Part shown: positions 42,037 to 50,284 of the stretch, one piece after another
Numbering within the stretch: the first letter of the stretch is position 1
Layout: each line of letters begins with the position of its first letter
Assembly (NCBI RefSeq): GCF_030162935.1
Contig: NZ_JASAUZ010000045.1
Location: forward strand, 124,001-188,000
Reading direction: 5' to 3'
Length of the DNA: 64,000 nt
DNA from: Comamonas halotolerans
GTDB lineage: Bacteria > Pseudomonadota > Gammaproteobacteria > Burkholderiales > Burkholderiaceae_C
Program-made: the position numbers and the translations under genes
The notes under the pieces: generated by a model
What the model saw: only the letters and a program-made list of their open reading frames with translations
What the model was told of the DNA's origin: nothing
The model's database searches: none

Positions 42037-42291
42037 ATGTCCGATCTCAACGCCACTTTTGAAGAGGCCGTCAAAAATTCCACGACGCTCAGCGAGCGTC
42101 CAGACAACGCCACGCTGCTCAAAATCTATGCCTTGTACAAGCAAGCCACCGAAGGTGACAACGAGGCCAAAAAACCCAGCTTTACCGATATGGTGGCCCG
42201 TGCGAAATGGGATGCCTGGGAGAAGCTCAAGGACACCACGCAGGACGAAGCCAAGCAGCAGTACATTGAGCTGATCAATTCATTGCGTTAA
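42037..42291 (+). CDS. Acyl-CoA-binding protein
   Basis: An 84-residue four-helix protein that binds long-chain acyl-CoA esters. Family signatures are LLKIYALYKQATEGDN and ARAKWDAWEKLKDTT, including the Tyr and Lys that contact CoA. AAGGAG sits seven bases before ATG 42037; the adjacent ATG at 42034 is possible. ACBPs occur in only some bacteria, with Burkholderiales among them. It may connect with the PHA-associated and fatty-acid-related genes that follow. A terminator follows. Confidence 0.92.
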   Translation: MSDLNATFEEAVKNSTTLSERPDNATLLKIYALYKQATEGDNEAKKPSFTDMVARAKWDAWEKLKDTTQDEAKQQYIELINSLR

Positions 42292-42326
42292 GCAGCCGCC
42301 AGCACAAGCCTGGACGAGCTTGCGCC

Positions 42327-42357
42327 AAAAAAGGCAGCCATGAGGCTGCTTTTTTTG
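42327..42357. terminator. Terminator after the acyl-CoA-binding protein
   Basis: A-run, GCAGCC / GGCTGC stem with ATGA loop, then seven Ts. Probably serves both convergent genes. Confidence 0.8.
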
Positions 42358-42432
42358 TGTCCTTGGTCAGGCAAGGTGAGCGGAGGAGTTGGCCACAGGG
42401 GCTGGTGGCGTATAGGCAAAATAGCCGCAGCT

Positions 42433-42726
42433 TCAGTGGGAGGCTACCATGGCGTCAAACTGCGCATTCAGCTTGGCCTCAATCTTTTCCTGGAACATGG
42501 CGGCCAAAAAGCCCAGTTGGGCTTCCAGTTTGAGCAGTTGGTCACTGACATGCAACTGCCCTTCCATGCCATTGCCAGCAAAGTGAAGCACATCCAGCTT
42601 TTCGCCTTCTTCGTAGCGGCATTGCACGCCAAATTTGGCGCTGGCTTTATCTGCCCAAGTCCGGGCGTGTTGGCGGGCGACAGGCAAGCCCAGCGTGTGC
42701 TGGCGTTCAATGAGGATGTGGGACAC
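42433..42726 (-). CDS. Polyhydroxyalkanoic-acid-system small protein
   Basis: A 97-residue protein of the family found with polyhydroxyalkanoate granule genes. The pattern SHILIERQHTLGLPVAR at the start, then KFGVQCRYEEGEKLDVLHF, GQLHVSDQLLKLEAQLGFL and a charged C-terminal helix is characteristic. Function is unknown beyond the association. The start is GTG 42726; no clear ribosome site is seen. It converges with the acyl-CoA-binding protein gene. Confidence 0.8.
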   Translation of the reverse strand: MSHILIERQHTLGLPVARQHARTWADKASAKFGVQCRYEEGEKLDVLHFAGNGMEGQLHVSDQLLKLEAQLGFLAAMFQEKIEAKLNAQFDAMVASH

Positions 42727-42843
42727 AGGTGAAATTTCTGAAAACGAGGAATAAGGGCGGAATCATAAAAGTCTGCTTGACTTCAGGCTGGCAAGGGCTG
42801 AATACACTTAGGGTTTGGTTATCACTCAGGCAAACGTTGCGCT

Positions 42844-43458
42844 ATGGATTTTTTGACTTGGATTATTGTGGGCTCCATTGCCGTCTATGTGCTGCAAGGT
42901 ATGGAGCATCGCCGCCGCGTACGCTTGCTCGGGGCTCACCTGGCATCGACCCAAGTGGAGAAGCTCATGGGTGGGCTGATTGAAGGCTATATGCGTGCGC
43001 TGGATGAAAAAGATGCTGAACGCAGCAAGCAAGTCTGGGCCATCCTTGAAAATAGCGAGAAAGCGTTGGCAGACCAGCTTCAGCGCCTTTCAGAAACCTT
43101 TGCCCAGGAACCTGCACAAGACACGCGCGTCAGCACTTTGCCCTTGGCATTGCCTTACTTTGATCGTTTGCTGCCTTCGCATACGTTCGATATGCGCGAA
43201 GCGCTGAAAATGCATGCCCGTGCAGTGCGCGACGCGTGTGCCCCTGATGATGTGGATTTGGCCACGCGCAAGCGGATGGCTTTCACGATGACTGCGGAAC
43301 TGCTGCTGTTGCAACACACTTGCCACTGGTTCTGCAAAACGCGCACCATTGCTTCCATGCGCCTGATTGCGAGACAGAAGACGCCTTATGAGCAAGTGCT
43401 CAAGTCTGTGGCACCGAGCACTTTGAAGGCCTACCAGCGTTTGATTGGCGCAGCGTGA
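42844..43458 (+). CDS. Hypothetical protein with N-terminal membrane anchor
   Basis: A 204-residue protein. A hydrophobic N-terminus (MDFLTWIIVGSIAVYVLQG) is followed by a soluble, mostly helical domain with charged heptad-like stretches (VEKLMGGLIEGYMRALDEKDAE). Two cysteines and a histidine cluster near HTCHWFCKT is curious. No catalytic motif or known domain is recognised. It precedes the CFA synthase gene by about 126 bp on the same strand. Confidence 0.6.
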   Translation: MDFLTWIIVGSIAVYVLQGMEHRRRVRLLGAHLASTQVEKLMGGLIEGYMRALDEKDAERSKQVWAILENSEKALADQLQRLSETFAQEPAQDTRVSTLPLALPYFDRLLPSHTFDMREALKMHARAVRDACAPDDVDLATRKRMAFTMTAELLLLQHTCHWFCKTRTIASMRLIARQKTPYEQVLKSVAPSTLKAYQRLIGAA

Positions 43459-43584
43459 CATTGCGGTAACGTGGCGTTTTTGTTGCGTTAATCACCTCAA
43501 ACTGCTCTTAATCGGAAGACTTCTTTCAAACCCGAGTGCTTTGTCGTATTGACGTGGCGGGCAGCCTGTCCCAAAAATAGCAGC

Positions 43585-44850
43585 ATGAAAAACATGCTTG
43601 CCACATTGGAGAATCGGCTTGCCGCACTTCCTGTTCGTGTGACAGTGGAGTTGCCCAGCGGCCAACGTCTTGGCCCCGAGCAAGGGGATGTCCATATCAC
43701 GCTGCGCTCGCCTGCTGCATTGCTGGCACTGAGCCAAGGGCAGATAGGCTCACTGGGGGCAGCAGTGGTGGAGGGCTGGGTGGACCTGCAAGGCAGCATG
43801 CGCAACATCATGTTGGCGGCGCGCAGCCTGCTGCAAGCAGACCCCTTGCGTGGCAACGCCAGTTGGTGGTCGCAGACCATGGCCCGTGCACGCTCCATGG
43901 CGCTGCATACGCTGGAGCGTGATGCTCACCAGGTGCAGTTTCACTACGACTTATCCGACGATTTCTACGCGCTGTGGCTCGATCCCCGCAGGGTGTATTC
44001 CTGCGCTTACTTTCGCAAGCCGGATATGACACTGGCGCAGGCGCAGGAAGCCAAGCTGGATCATATTTGTCGCAAGCTGGATTTGCAGCCCCAGGAGCGT
44101 TTTCTGGACATTGGCTGCGGCTGGGGAGGATTGATTCTCTGGGCTGCGCAGCATTATGGGGTCAAAGCCAAAGGCATTACCTTGTCACGTAACCAGTACA
44201 ACCATGTGCGACAGCGTATCCGGGAGATGGGACTGGAGGCGCAGGTCCAGGTGGAGTTATGTGACTACCGACAAATGAGCGACCAACCCTATGACAAGTT
44301 GGCCTCGGTCGGTATGTTCGAGCATGTGGGCCACGCCAATTTGCCCACGTACTTTCAAACGGTGCGCAGATTGCTGCAACCGGCAGGTATGGCGCTGATT
44401 CATGGAATCACCGCAGGAGGTACGCGCAATCGTCAGCTGGGTGCGGGAATGGGGGAATTCATCGGACGCTACATTTTCCCTGGCGGGGAGCTGGTGCATG
44501 TCAGCGCCGTGCTGCATGCCATGGCGGATGCAGGATTGGAGATGGTGGATACCGAGAACCTTCGCCCACATTACGCACGTACTTTGTGGGCGTGGTCGGA
44601 TGCGCTGGAGATGCAGCTGCCGCAAGCACAGCAGATTTTGACGGCACAGACTGATGCAGAGCGCTCCGGTCGCGCGCTGCGTGCTTACCGTTTGTACCTG
44701 GCTGGGTCTGCCATGGGGTTTGAGCAAGGCTGGATGGGCTTGCACCAAATATTGGTCACACACCCATCAGGCGATCTGGCCGTTGGGGCACTGCATGGCG
44801 CACAATCGAAATATCCATTCCAACGGCAATACATGTACTCCAAAGGATAA
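43585..44850 (+). CDS. cfa: Cyclopropane-fatty-acyl-phospholipid synthase family protein
   Basis: SAM-dependent methyltransferase of 421 residues that methylenates unsaturated acyl chains of phospholipids. The N-terminal domain precedes the catalytic core with HYDLSDDFYALWLD, VYSCAYF (Cys about 140), SAM motif LDIGCGWGG (about 174-182), GITLSRNQ and the conserved SVGMFEHVG. A helical C-terminus (LRPHYARTLWAW) is typical. ATG 43585 is favoured over 43549. It ends four bases before the DUF1840 gene. The N-terminal region is sterol-carrier-like in part; other CFA-like methyltransferases remain possible. Confidence 0.87.
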   Translation: MKNMLATLENRLAALPVRVTVELPSGQRLGPEQGDVHITLRSPAALLALSQGQIGSLGAAVVEGWVDLQGSMRNIMLAARSLLQADPLRGNASWWSQTMARARSMALHTLERDAHQVQFHYDLSDDFYALWLDPRRVYSCAYFRKPDMTLAQAQEAKLDHICRKLDLQPQERFLDIGCGWGGLILWAAQHYGVKAKGITLSRNQYNHVRQRIREMGLEAQVQVELCDYRQMSDQPYDKLASVGMFEHVGHANLPTYFQTVRRLLQPAGMALIHGITAGGTRNRQLGAGMGEFIGRYIFPGGELVHVSAVLHAMADAGLEMVDTENLRPHYARTLWAWSDALEMQLPQAQQILTAQTDAERSGRALRAYRLYLAGSAMGFEQGWMGLHQILVTHPSGDLAVGALHGAQSKYPFQRQYMYSKG

Positions 44851-44854
44851 GCAA

Positions 44855-45208
44855 ATGGCATACACCTTCCAATCGCGCGCAACGGCTGATCTGATCATGC
44901 TGAAGGGTACGGCAGAGCAGATATTGAAACTGTTGGACAAACCTTTGAACGAGTCCGGCATCATCACGGTGGAGCAGATCCCACAAGTGCTGGAGTTGCT
45001 GGATAAAGCCGTTCAGGAAGACGAGGCTCGTCGCCAGGCCATCAAAGAAGGGATGGAAGAGCGCGGTGATGGTGCAGACCATGCCTCTGTTGCTGCAGAG
45101 GCAGCCCAGCTAGGGCCTGTGAGTTTGCGTCAGCGCGTGGTTCCCTTCTCGGACATGCTGCGCCGCAGTGCGGCAGAAGGCAAGGCGGTGACCTGGACCG
45201 TAGGCTGA
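44855..45208 (+). CDS. DUF1840 family small protein
   Basis: A 117-residue cytoplasmic protein starting MAYTFQSRATADLIMLKG, the hallmark of DUF1840, followed by a helical middle (AEQILKLLDKP, IPQVLELLDKAV) and a conserved end RVVPFSDMLRRSAAEGKAV. Function is unknown. AAAGGA about eight bases upstream sets the start. It is probably co-transcribed with the CFA synthase gene four bases upstream. A bidirectional terminator follows. Confidence 0.87.
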   Translation: MAYTFQSRATADLIMLKGTAEQILKLLDKPLNESGIITVEQIPQVLELLDKAVQEDEARRQAIKEGMEERGDGADHASVAAEAAQLGPVSLRQRVVPFSDMLRRSAAEGKAVTWTVG

Positions 45209-45243
45209 GGGCCCGGTTGCCGAGACCCGGCGCTTCACCTTCA

Positions 45244-45279
45244 AAAAAATGCCCGATGCACAAGCGCCGGGCATTTTTA
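45244..45279. terminator. Bidirectional terminator
   Basis: AAAAATGCCCG / CGGGCATTTTT stem with a twelve-base loop, between the convergent DUF1840 gene and Bug-family binding-protein gene. Confidence 0.85.
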
Positions 45280-45321
45280 TTGAATCAAACCTTGGCACAG
45301 CAAGGTCTGAAATGAGTTTGA

Positions 45322-46311
45322 TTAGTCGGCAAACTGGCCCGCGGCCTTGATGACCTTGCCCCATTTTTCAATTTCAGACAGCACAAACTTCTTGTGTTCA
45401 GCAGGCTCCACACGCTTGTCGGCAACCACCACTGCGCCCAGGCCTTCTTGCTTGCGCACGAACTCCGGATCCTTGACGGCTTCCTTGAGTGCATTGTTCA
45501 GTTTGGTCAACACATCTGCAGGGGTGCCCTTGGGTGCATACAGACCGTGCCAGATGGCCACGTTAAAGTTCTTGATGCCGACTTCATCCAGTGTGGGCAA
45601 ATCCTTGAGCGCGGGCGACTTCAGACGCTGGGGCGTGGTGACGGCATAAGCCTTCACCTTCTTGCCTTCGATTTGAGAGGTGGTATTGGTGGTCTGGTCA
45701 CAGAGCACGTCCACGGTGTTGCCCATCAGGTCGGTAATGGCAGGAGCAGCGCCTTTATAAGGCACGGTGGTCATCTGCGTATTGAGCGCACTTTGCAGCA
45801 TCAGGCCACAAAGGTGTGAAGCCGAGCCCAGGCCAGCGTGGGCCAAGTTGACTTTGTCCTTTTCCTTGGAGATCCAGCCTGACAGCTCCTTGAAGTCCTT
45901 GGCTTCCATGGTGGGGCGGGTGATCAGCGTCATCGGCACATCATTGACGATGCCCAGGTATTCGAAGTCATTGGGAACGCTGAACGAGAGCTTGCGGTAC
46001 AGCGAAGGCATGGTGGACATGCCGATGTGGTTCAGCAGCAGGGTGTAGCCATCAGCCTTGGAGCGCGCCACCTTGGCGGTGCCAATGGAGCTACCAGCAC
46101 CATCAGCGTTTTCAATCACCACGGTGGTGCCCAGAGGCTTGCGCATGGCTTCAGCCAGATCACGGGCCACGCGGTCGGTCGGGCCTCCTGCAGTGAATGG
46201 CACCACGATGGTCACGCTCTTGCCGGCTGCAGGGAAATCCTGGGCAATGGCGCCCAGCGAAAGGGTTGCAGTCGCCAATGCGATAGCGCTGATTTGGAAA
46301 ACTTGCTTCAT
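45322..46311 (-). CDS. Bug-family (TctC-like) tripartite tricarboxylate transporter binding protein
   Basis: Periplasmic solute-binding protein of 329 residues. A signal peptide (about 23 residues, ending AIAQ) precedes the Bug domain: VTIVVPFTAGGPTDRVARDL, ANADGAGSSIGTAKVARSKADG-type ligand loop here reading GAGSSIGTAKVARS, and GYTLLLNHIG. Such proteins bind carboxylates and related acids; they are greatly expanded in Burkholderiales. GGAGA seven bases before ATG 46311 sets the start. No TctA/TctB membrane genes are here, so it is an orphan. It follows the liv-type cluster after a 321-bp AT-rich gap. Confidence 0.88.
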   Translation of the reverse strand: MKQVFQISAIALATATLSLGAIAQDFPAAGKSVTIVVPFTAGGPTDRVARDLAEAMRKPLGTTVVIENADGAGSSIGTAKVARSKADGYTLLLNHIGMSTMPSLYRKLSFSVPNDFEYLGIVNDVPMTLITRPTMEAKDFKELSGWISKEKDKVNLAHAGLGSASHLCGLMLQSALNTQMTTVPYKGAAPAITDLMGNTVDVLCDQTTNTTSQIEGKKVKAYAVTTPQRLKSPALKDLPTLDEVGIKNFNVAIWHGLYAPKGTPADVLTKLNNALKEAVKDPEFVRKQEGLGAVVVADKRVEPAEHKKFVLSEIEKWGKVIKAAGQFAD

Positions 46312-46632
46312 GTGTGAATCTCCGATGCTTGTAATGGGTAGCGATGCTAGAAAACGGACGGAGTGCAGAGTCTCAGCACATTCCCTAGGTTACGTGGCAG
46401 AAATTCTAAGAACAGGATTTGCTTGATCTGAATCAGCAATGAGCAAGAGTTCCAAATTTGGCATTTGTATTTAGAACGAGTGATTGTGTGTTTAATTTTG
46501 TCTAAAAGTTCTCTTTTGTCTTTTTGGTGATTGCTGTGGGTAAGGTGGAGAGGGATGCAAAACTTAACGTTATTCGCAAGTGTGAACAACGTGTTTTTGC
46601 ATGGTGAAAAGCTGTTTTTGCAATGTAAAAAA
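46312..46632. other. 321-bp AT-rich gap with likely promoter of the Bug-family gene
   Basis: No gene supported. It is noticeably lower in GC than its surroundings, with runs such as TTTAATTTTGTC, and separates the PaaK-type gene from the Bug-family gene, so the Bug gene probably has its own promoter and is not part of the liv operon. No terminator hairpin is evident. Confidence 0.5.
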
Positions 46633-47880
46633 TCAGGCGTAACTGCGCGCGTCTTCAATGACTTTGCCGTCGTTGGGCAGGCTGCCAGGGGCGACCAGTT
46701 GAATCTCAGCACGTAGCTTGGTGACATCACGCATGGCTTCGCTGATCAAACGCGCCAGACCTTCAGAGGTTTCCTGGCTTTCCACCAACAGCGTCATACA
46801 GTCGTTGGCCATGGCTCCGCTGACCACCAGCCGAGCTTTGCCTGCTTGCGGAAAGCGCTTGATGACATCCGAAATTTGTCCAGGATGCACAAACATGCCG
46901 CGTACCTTGGTGGTCTGGTCGGCGCGGCCCATCCAGCCTTTGATGCGCTGGTTGGTGCGACCTGTGGGGCAGCGGCCAGGCAAGATGGCTGACAAATCAC
47001 CGGTTCCAAATCGAATCAGTGGGTAATCGGGATTAAGTGTGGTGACGACCAGCTCTCCGACCTCACCTTCAGGGACAGGCTCTCCTGTACCGGGGCGCAC
47101 GATTTCCACGATCACGTGCTCATCCAAGACAAGACCTTCTCGCGCAGATGTCTCATAGGCAATCAGACCCAAATCGGCGGTGGCATAGCATTGGTAGCCT
47201 TCGATACCTTGGGCGCGCAGCCAGTCGCGTAAAGAAGGGGGAAATGCTTCGCCACTGACCAACGCTTTGCGTACGCTGGGAATGGCAATGCCCAGGCTTT
47301 GTGCTTTCTCCACAATCAACTTCAGGAAGCTGGGGGTGCCTATATAGCCCGAAGGGCGTAGCTCGGCCATGGCTTGCACCTGCTGCTCGGTTTGACCTGT
47401 GCCGCCGGGGAATACGGTACAGCCCAAGGCATGGGCACCGGTTTCCATCATGGAGCCTGCTGGCACAAAGTGGTAGCTGAAGCAGTTGTGAATCAGCTCA
47501 CCCGTGCGAAAGCCCGCTGCGTAGATGGCACGGGCCATGCGCCAGTAATCAGCGCGTGTGCCCTCAGGCTCGTAAATCGTGCCTGGGCTGGCAAAGACGC
47601 GAGGCATTTGGGGGCCAAAGGGCTGGGTATTGAAACCACCAAAAGGGGAGCTTGTCCGTTGAGCCTGCTGCTGCGCGAGCAACTCGTATTTGCGCGTGAC
47701 GGGCAACTTAGCCAGCGCCGCGCGGCTGTTGATCTGTGCAGCGTCTATGCCTTGGAGAATGGCCGCGAAGGCTGGGGAGTGGGTTTGTGCATGCGCAATA
47801 TGGTCTGGCAGGGCGGCCATCAAAGCGGCTTCGCGGTCTTGTGTTGAACGTGTTTCCAGTGCGTCGAAATGCTCGGACAT
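46633..47880 (-). CDS. Phenylacetate-CoA ligase family protein (PaaK-like)
   Basis: AMP-forming ligase of 415 residues, somewhat shorter than canonical PaaK (about 430-440). N-terminal helix region, then FGGFNTQPFG, RVFASPGTIYEPEGT in place of the classic SSGTTG-like loop, then CYATADLGLIAYE and the C-terminal hallmark WMGRADQTTKVRGMFVHPGQI. The substrate is likely an aromatic or other carboxylic acid; phenylacetate specifically is not proven. GAGGAA six bases before ATG 47880 sets the start. It ends the leftward liv-type cluster, 54 bp after livF. Confidence 0.85.
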   Translation of the reverse strand: MSEHFDALETRSTQDREAALMAALPDHIAHAQTHSPAFAAILQGIDAAQINSRAALAKLPVTRKYELLAQQQAQRTSSPFGGFNTQPFGPQMPRVFASPGTIYEPEGTRADYWRMARAIYAAGFRTGELIHNCFSYHFVPAGSMMETGAHALGCTVFPGGTGQTEQQVQAMAELRPSGYIGTPSFLKLIVEKAQSLGIAIPSVRKALVSGEAFPPSLRDWLRAQGIEGYQCYATADLGLIAYETSAREGLVLDEHVIVEIVRPGTGEPVPEGEVGELVVTTLNPDYPLIRFGTGDLSAILPGRCPTGRTNQRIKGWMGRADQTTKVRGMFVHPGQISDVIKRFPQAGKARLVVSGAMANDCMTLLVESQETSEGLARLISEAMRDVTKLRAEIQLVAPGSLPNDGKVIEDARSYA

Positions 47881-47934
47881 GCTTGAATTCCTCGAATGGC
47901 GGTGAATGACTGCCTAGTCATTGAAGGTGTGAAA

Positions 47935-48774
47935 TTAAGCCAACCAGCGTTTGCGGCGCTTGTAGCTCTTGACATCGCGAAAGCTCTTGCGCTCACTGCC
48001 ACCTACACCCAGGTAGAACTCTTTGACATCTTCGTTGTTGGCCAGATCGCTGGCCTTGCCATCCATCACAATGCGGCCACTTTCCATGATGTAGCCATAG
48101 TCGGCGTACTTCAGCGCCATATTGGTGTTCTGCTCGGCCAGCAAGAAGGTGACTTTTTCCTTGCTGTTGAGGTCTTTGACGATGTGGAACACTTCGTCCA
48201 CGATTTGCGGGGCCAGGCCCATGGAGGGCTCATCGAGCAGCACCATGCGTGGGTTGCTCATCAAGGCACGACCAATGGCGCACATTTGCTGCTCACCGCC
48301 CGAGGTGTAGGCAGCCTGGCTGGCACGCCGGGTTTTCAGGCGCGGAAAGTAGGTGTAGACCTTTTCCAGATTGGCTGCGATTTCGCCTTTATCCGTGCGC
48401 GTGTAGCTGCCGGTAAGCAGGTTTTCTTCAATGGTGAGGTGGGCAAAGCAGTGGCGTCCCTCCATCACCTGTACCACCCCGCGTTTGACCAGTTCAGCGG
48501 GAGAGAGGTTGGCGATTTGCTCGCCCTCCAGCGTGATGCCACCTTTGGTGACTTCTCCGCGTTCGCCTTTAAGGAGGTTGGAGATGGCTCGCAGCGTGGT
48601 GGTTTTCCCCGCCCCGTTGCCGCCTAGCAAGGCGACGATGCTTTGGTGGGGGACTTGCAGTGAAACGCCTTTGAGCACCAGGATCACGTGGTTGTAGATG
48701 ACCTCGATGCCATTGACTTCGACCAGTGGGGTGGATGTGGCTGGGGCGGAAGATGTGTGTAGGGGTTCGGTCAT
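47935..48774 (-). CDS. livF: Branched-chain amino acid-type ABC transporter ATPase LivF
   Basis: One of two ATPases of a HAAT-family importer; 279 residues. Walker A GGNGAGKTTT (about 51-60), signature YTSGGEQQMCAIGRAL, Walker B VLLDEPSMGLAP and switch His-like region FLLAEQNTNMAL are LivF-type. The N-terminal 20 residues and a basic C-terminal tail (KSYKRRKRWLA) extend the usual 235-residue protein. It follows the binding protein gene across 125 bp containing a hairpin. Confidence 0.9.
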   Translation of the reverse strand: MTEPLHTSSAPATSTPLVEVNGIEVIYNHVILVLKGVSLQVPHQSIVALLGGNGAGKTTTLRAISNLLKGERGEVTKGGITLEGEQIANLSPAELVKRGVVQVMEGRHCFAHLTIEENLLTGSYTRTDKGEIAANLEKVYTYFPRLKTRRASQAAYTSGGEQQMCAIGRALMSNPRMVLLDEPSMGLAPQIVDEVFHIVKDLNSKEKVTFLLAEQNTNMALKYADYGYIMESGRIVMDGKASDLANNEDVKEFYLGVGGSERKSFRDVKSYKRRKRWLA

Positions 48775-48855
48775 ACCATCACCTGATGTCTCGACGGGGA
48801 AAACTTGCTGCGCTGGTGAGTCAGACGCAGGATGAATGCATTGGGCAAATGCAGG

Positions 48856-48888
48856 CCCTGTCCGAGTGGTGATTTCACTCAGACAGGG
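48856..48888 (-). terminator. Hairpin downstream of livK-type gene (stability element or attenuator)
   Basis: Arms CCCTGTCCGAGTG and CACTCAGACAGGG pair over 13 bp with one mismatch around a seven-base loop, 12 bp after the binding-protein stop. No T-run follows leftwards. Such hairpins often raise binding-protein mRNA relative to downstream genes. Confidence 0.5.
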
Positions 48889-48899
48889 GTGGGCAGCGT

Positions 48900-50207
48900 T
48901 TAGCTGCAGGTACGTGCCTTGATGTTCTTGTCCTTGGCATACCTGTCAGAGTACTCCTTGACCAAAGGATCAAGCAGCGTCTTGTCGGCCTGATACCAGT
49001 CCGATGTCACCACCCATTTGCTGCCGTTCCACTGAGCAATGCGTGCCCAGTCCGCGCCCATGTGGTTGTCGCAACTGGTTTTGAAGGGGCGCAAAATCTT
49101 GCCAAAGCCCAGCTCGTTCAGGCGTTCCTGGGTCATGTTGATGTTTTCCATGCCCCAGCGGATCTGCTCGGGAGTCATCACCTTGCCCTTGCCATATTTC
49201 TCTTGCGCGGCACGAATGCCTTCGACCTGCAGCATGGCAATCATCATGCCGCGTGTGTGTGCGAGGGCGCCAAGCTCTTTGACATCACTGGCTGCGCCTT
49301 GGCCCTTGTCGTAGAGCATGGTCTTGACTTCGTCGTGGACCTTGTCACGCTCGGCCGTGTTGTGAATGGTGACGGTGTTGTAGCCCTTGGCACCATCAAT
49401 GCCTTTGACGTCATGGTCCGAGCCGCCCCACCAAATGGCGTACATCTTTTCACGTGGAAAGCCGGTAGCCTGGGCTTCACGGATTGCAGTGGGCGTCATG
49501 ACCCCGGCAGACCACAAGATCACATAGTCAGGGCGGCTTTGGCGCACTTGCAGCCAGGTGGCTTTTTGCTCTACACCAGGTGCTGTCACGGGCAGCTTGA
49601 TGAACTCAAAGCCTTCCTTGGCAGCGCGTTTTTCCAGCAGGGGAATGGGCTCCTTGCCGTAGGGGGAGTCGTGGTAGACAAGGGCGATTTTCTTGCCTTT
49701 GAGGCTGCCTTTTTCCTTCTTCAGGATGTCTTGCACGATGGAGTCCGCAGCGGTCCAGTAGGTGCCAAGCAGTGGGAAGTTCCACTCAAACACCTTGCCA
49801 TCCACCGATTGCGAAAGCCCGTACCCAGGAGTGACCACAGAGATTTTGTCGATGGGCGCTTTTTCGCTCACGGCAAAGGTGATGCCGGTGGACTGTGTGT
49901 CAAAGCCTGCAGCACCACCGCCTTTGCCTTTGAGACGTTCATAACATTCCACGCCACGACCGGTGTCGTAAGCTGTTTCACACTCTTCATAGGAAATCTT
50001 GACGCCATTGATGCCGCCTTTGGCATTCACCAGCTTCAGATAATCAAGCTTGCCGTCACCCCATGGAATTCCCAGGGGGGCAAACTGTCCGGTACGGTAG
50101 GAAAGCAAAGGGACGAATTGCTCCTGCGCCTGTGCAGCAGCGCTGGCGGCAAAGCCCATGCTCGTCAGAGCCAAGGTCGCAGCCAATGTCAGACGATGTA
50201 GTTTCAT
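48900..50207 (-). CDS. Branched-chain amino acid-type ABC substrate-binding protein (LivK paralogue 1)
   Basis: Periplasmic binding protein of 435 residues with a signal peptide of about 25 residues ending AAAQ. The mature part shows FVPLLSYRTGQFAPLGIPWG, ISYEECETAYDTGRGVECYE, KIALVYHDSPYGKEPIPLLE, TWLQVRQSRPDYVILW and a C-terminal WARIAQWNG. Two terminal cysteines (SCDNHMGAD and RTCS) match the other copy. Length exceeds LivK/LivJ (about 370), typical of the aromatic/amide-type branch. AAAGGAGA before ATG 50207 is strong. It is a tandem duplicate of the next protein. Confidence 0.9.
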   Translation of the reverse strand: MKLHRLTLAATLALTSMGFAASAAAQAQEQFVPLLSYRTGQFAPLGIPWGDGKLDYLKLVNAKGGINGVKISYEECETAYDTGRGVECYERLKGKGGGAAGFDTQSTGITFAVSEKAPIDKISVVTPGYGLSQSVDGKVFEWNFPLLGTYWTAADSIVQDILKKEKGSLKGKKIALVYHDSPYGKEPIPLLEKRAAKEGFEFIKLPVTAPGVEQKATWLQVRQSRPDYVILWSAGVMTPTAIREAQATGFPREKMYAIWWGGSDHDVKGIDGAKGYNTVTIHNTAERDKVHDEVKTMLYDKGQGAASDVKELGALAHTRGMMIAMLQVEGIRAAQEKYGKGKVMTPEQIRWGMENINMTQERLNELGFGKILRPFKTSCDNHMGADWARIAQWNGSKWVVTSDWYQADKTLLDPLVKEYSDRYAKDKNIKARTCS

Positions 50208-50284
50208 GCTTGTCTCCTTTTGCGGGTGGAATGCCAAGGGTTGAAACGGCCTGCACACCCCCGTGCGCATGCCGTGGGTTCTGC

